Shown in pieces: positions 4,563 to 6,287 of a stretch of 6,287 nucleotides of DNA. Numbering within the stretch: the first letter of the stretch is position 1; every line of letters begins with the position of its first letter. This stretch comes from DATKCJ01 sp035513275. GTDB taxonomy: Bacteria; Verrucomicrobiota; Verrucomicrobiia; Opitutales; Opitutaceae. The notes beneath the pieces were generated by a model. That model was given only the letters and a program-made list of their open reading frames with translations, was not told where the DNA came from and made no database searches. A program made the position numbers and the translations under genes. The stretch lies in contig DATKCJ010000172.1 of NCBI GenBank assembly GCA_035513275.1, positions 1-6,287 of the forward strand, read 5' to 3'.

Positions 4563-6287
4563 TCAGAAGCCGATCTCGTAGGTGAGCTTCGCCCAGATCG
4601 GCGGGTTGTAGATCAAGCCGTAGAGCTTCCGGTCGTTGAGGAGGTTCTCGACGTTGAGCTGAATCGAGTGATTTCGCGACCCGGTCTTCCACGTCTTGCG
4701 CACGAAGCCGTTCACCTTGAGCTGCGAAGGCATGTAGAGGACGATCACCTCGCCATCGGTGTCGGTTTGCACCTGGCCGCTGCCGTGCGTCACGCCGGAG
4801 AAATAGGCACGCTTCGAGGCCCAGTCGGCGCCAAGGCCGACCGTCCAGCCATCGCCCTTCCCGCTAAACTTGTAGTTGCCCCAGAGGGTGTAGCGGTTCT
4901 TCGGCGTATCGTCGCCCGGGAAGACGCCCGTGTTTGTGCGCGTCGAAGTGTCGGTCGGGTCGGTGTAGGCTTCGGCGAGCGTCTGGCCCTTAAGGCCGAA
5001 GCCTCCGTTCGGGAAATACCACGTGGCCCAACGGTCCTCAGGATACGGATACTTGATCCACTGTCCCTTGTTGATGAGCTCGACCTTGCTGTTCACCGAG
5101 GCCGAGAAGACGAACTGCATGTGGTCGTTCGGCGTGAAGAGGATCGTGCCATCCCATCCCGTGGCCTCGGAGATCGCAGGAATGGCGGCCTGCTGCGGGC
5201 CGTTCTGGAATGCGGCATCGTCGAGTGTGGCGTTGTTGATGCCGGGATCGTTGATGTCGTTGCCTTGATACGGCCACCCGGCCCATCCGGGAGCGGCTGC
5301 GGCGAAGAACGCGTCCATCCACGCCGCGCCCTGCGGTGTGCTTGCGTTCAGGTAGATGCTGCCCGCATTGGCGCTCTGGTTGTTGATGGGTGAAACGAGC
5401 GTGACAGCGCCGGCGTTGACCGCCGCGATCCACGCGGCCTGCGCGGCTGCGTTCGGCGTGTAGGTCTGGCCGTTCGCGACGTAGCCCGGAAGCGTGACGG
5501 TGTTGCCCGATGAATCGCGAGTCGTGTAGGGCGTGTTGACGAAGGGATTGTAGAAGCCCGTGCCATTCGCGTCGCCGAGATTGTAGATAATCGGCTTGCT
5601 CGGGTCGAAGCGCGGGTTGCCCAGGGGGGCCGGCGTCGAGAATCCGGATCCGATCCACGCGTTCTTCGTGATCTTGTAGTGGCTGATCGAGCCCGAGATC
5701 TTGCCTTCGTAGAAGTCGAACTTGATGCCGTATTCCCGGCTCTCCGCCGTATCTGCGCCGACCGGAACTCCCGTCGCTGCCTCGTGCAGTCCGCCGAAGT
5801 TCGGCTGGAAGCCGTCTGCCTGGAGCGCGAACGCGGAGAGGTTCCTGGTGATCTTCACCATGATGCCGTATTGGTAGGAGGTCTCCTTGGTCGTGGGCGC
5901 GACGGAAGTCGTCGTTGTCGCTACGCTCGGCGGATTGGCTGTGGGCGCTGTGACGGTGGTATTCGTGGACCAGTTATCCGCCGTGTCCTTGCGCACGCCG
6001 GCCATGAGGATGATGCGATCCTCGACGCCGCCGAACTTTCCGAACTTGGCGAAATTGTTCAGATAGAATGCATCGTCCCAGCCCTTGTTGATGTTGTCGC
6101 GGTTGTTCTGGTAAAGGTCCGGAGCCGGCGTGCCGTCGCCCTGAATTCCAAAGATGATCGGAGTGAGTTCCAACGGGCCCTTGAAGCTGTATTGGCCGGG
6201 GAGCGTCTGCCAGTTCTCCTGGCTGACCTTGTTGTAGAGCTTCGAGTATCCGGCGAGCACCTGGTCCTCGATCTGAAACCACCGGCC
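4563..6287 (-). CDS. TonB-dependent outer-membrane receptor, C-terminal part (N-terminus outside window)
   Basis: The window holds the last 574 residues of a TonB-dependent transporter. The frame is open to the right edge (first residues GRWFQIEDQ), so the internal GTG at 6260 is not the true start; the signal peptide, TonB box and plug domain lie upstream. Visible here are alternating amphipathic strands of the beta-barrel and long polar loops: LILMAGVR-type strands, a Thr-rich loop (about residues 108-134), SREYGIKFDFYEGKISGSISHYKI (about 183-206), and a long Asn/Ala/Gly-rich loop (about 229-369). The end is typical: LNVENLLNDRKLYG followed by a final strand with terminal Phe (KLTYEIGF), the signal used by the BAM machinery. 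Such receptors take up siderophores, cobalamin or oligosaccharides using TonB energy. Location upstream of a sugar symporter and GH16 glucanase suggests a glucan oligosaccharide, but the ligand cannot be read from sequence. No SusD-like gene is visible between them. The family call is strong. Confidence 0.9.
   Translation of the reverse strand, partial: GRWFQIEDQVLAGYSKLYNKVSQENWQTLPGQYSFKGPLELTPIIFGIQGDGTPAPDLYQNNRDNINKGWDDAFYLNNFAKFGKFGGVEDRIILMAGVRKDTADNWSTNTTVTAPTANPPSVATTTTSVAPTTKETSYQYGIMVKITRNLSAFALQADGFQPNFGGLHEAATGVPVGADTAESREYGIKFDFYEGKISGSISHYKITKNAWIGSGFSTPAPLGNPRFDPSKPIIYNLGDANGTGFYNPFVNTPYTTRDSSGNTVTLPGYVANGQTYTPNAAAQAAWIAAVNAGAVTLVSPINNQSANAGSIYLNASTPQGAAWMDAFFAAAAPGWAGWPYQGNDINDPGINNATLDDAAFQNGPQQAAIPAISEATGWDGTILFTPNDHMQFVFSASVNSKVELINKGQWIKYPYPEDRWATWYFPNGGFGLKGQTLAEAYTDPTDTSTRTNTGVFPGDDTPKNRYTLWGNYKFSGKGDGWTVGLGADWASKRAYFSGVTHGSGQVQTDTDGEVIVLYMPSQLKVNGFVRKTWKTGSRNHSIQLNVENLLNDRKLYGLIYNPPIWAKLTYEIGF
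5886..5966 (-). other. Thr/Pro/Ala-rich loop of the receptor
   Basis: Within the receptor about 27 residues are dominated by Thr, Ala, Pro, Ser and Val (for example VATTTTSVAPTTKE), lying between two barrel strands (ILMAGVR and YQYGIMVKITRN). The composition suggests a flexible, surface-exposed extracellular loop that may vary between relatives. It includes imperfectly repeated words, VTAPTA and VAPTT. Confidence 0.5.

Noticed and set aside
4440..5393. 317-residue plus-strand open frame opposite the receptor
   Set aside because: Its composition (Arg/Val/Glu/Ala-rich, no motif) is that of an antisense shadow; the minus-strand frame has conserved barrel and C-terminal features.
1..6287. CRISPR arrays, tRNA or rRNA genes, transposase or insertion-sequence ends
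   Set aside because: None found: no regularly spaced direct repeats, no cloverleaf-like sequence and no transposase motifs were visible on reading.

Overview
The window is GC-rich, densely coding and free of mobile elements. It most resembles a chromosomal segment from a verrucomicrobial (Opitutaceae-like) or related Gram-negative heterotroph. This rests on three things: the outer-membrane TonB-dependent receptor, its pairing with a GPH sugar symporter and a secreted GH16 glucanase without any visible SusD-like partner, and an Nramp-like protein of a type I associate with Planctomycetes and Verrucomicrobia. The taxonomic call is inference from protein style; there is no rRNA or marker gene here.

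Layout: two plus-strand genes occupy the left third. The first (to 830) is the C-terminal part of an Nramp-like metal-ion transporter whose start lies outside the window. The second (907-2022) is a CPBP/CAAX-type membrane metalloprotease carrying a long proline-rich tail with a repeated LEP motif. A 146-bp convergent spacer (2023-2168) holds a GC hairpin and possible remains of a dispersed intergenic repeat.

Three minus-strand genes fill the rest and read right to left: a TonB-dependent receptor (4563 to beyond the right edge, N-terminus missing), a GPH-family sugar:cation symporter (2983-4368, GTG start), and a secreted GH16 beta-glucanase (2169-2969) only 13 bp after the symporter. The 194-bp gap between receptor and symporter is rich in inverted repeats, including an 11-bp-stem hairpin that is probably a terminator or attenuator and a 7-bp palindrome just before the symporter start.

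The minus-strand genes form a small polysaccharide-utilisation locus. The receptor would import oligosaccharide (or another ligand) across the outer membrane, GH16 would cut a beta-1,3- or mixed-linkage glucan such as laminarin outside the cytoplasm, and the symporter would bring short sugars across the inner membrane. The substrate is predicted from the GH16 family only. None of the three visible gene starts has a recognisable Shine-Dalgarno sequence. I see no evidence for a wholly new system; the more unusual items are the protease tail and the structured receptor-symporter spacer.
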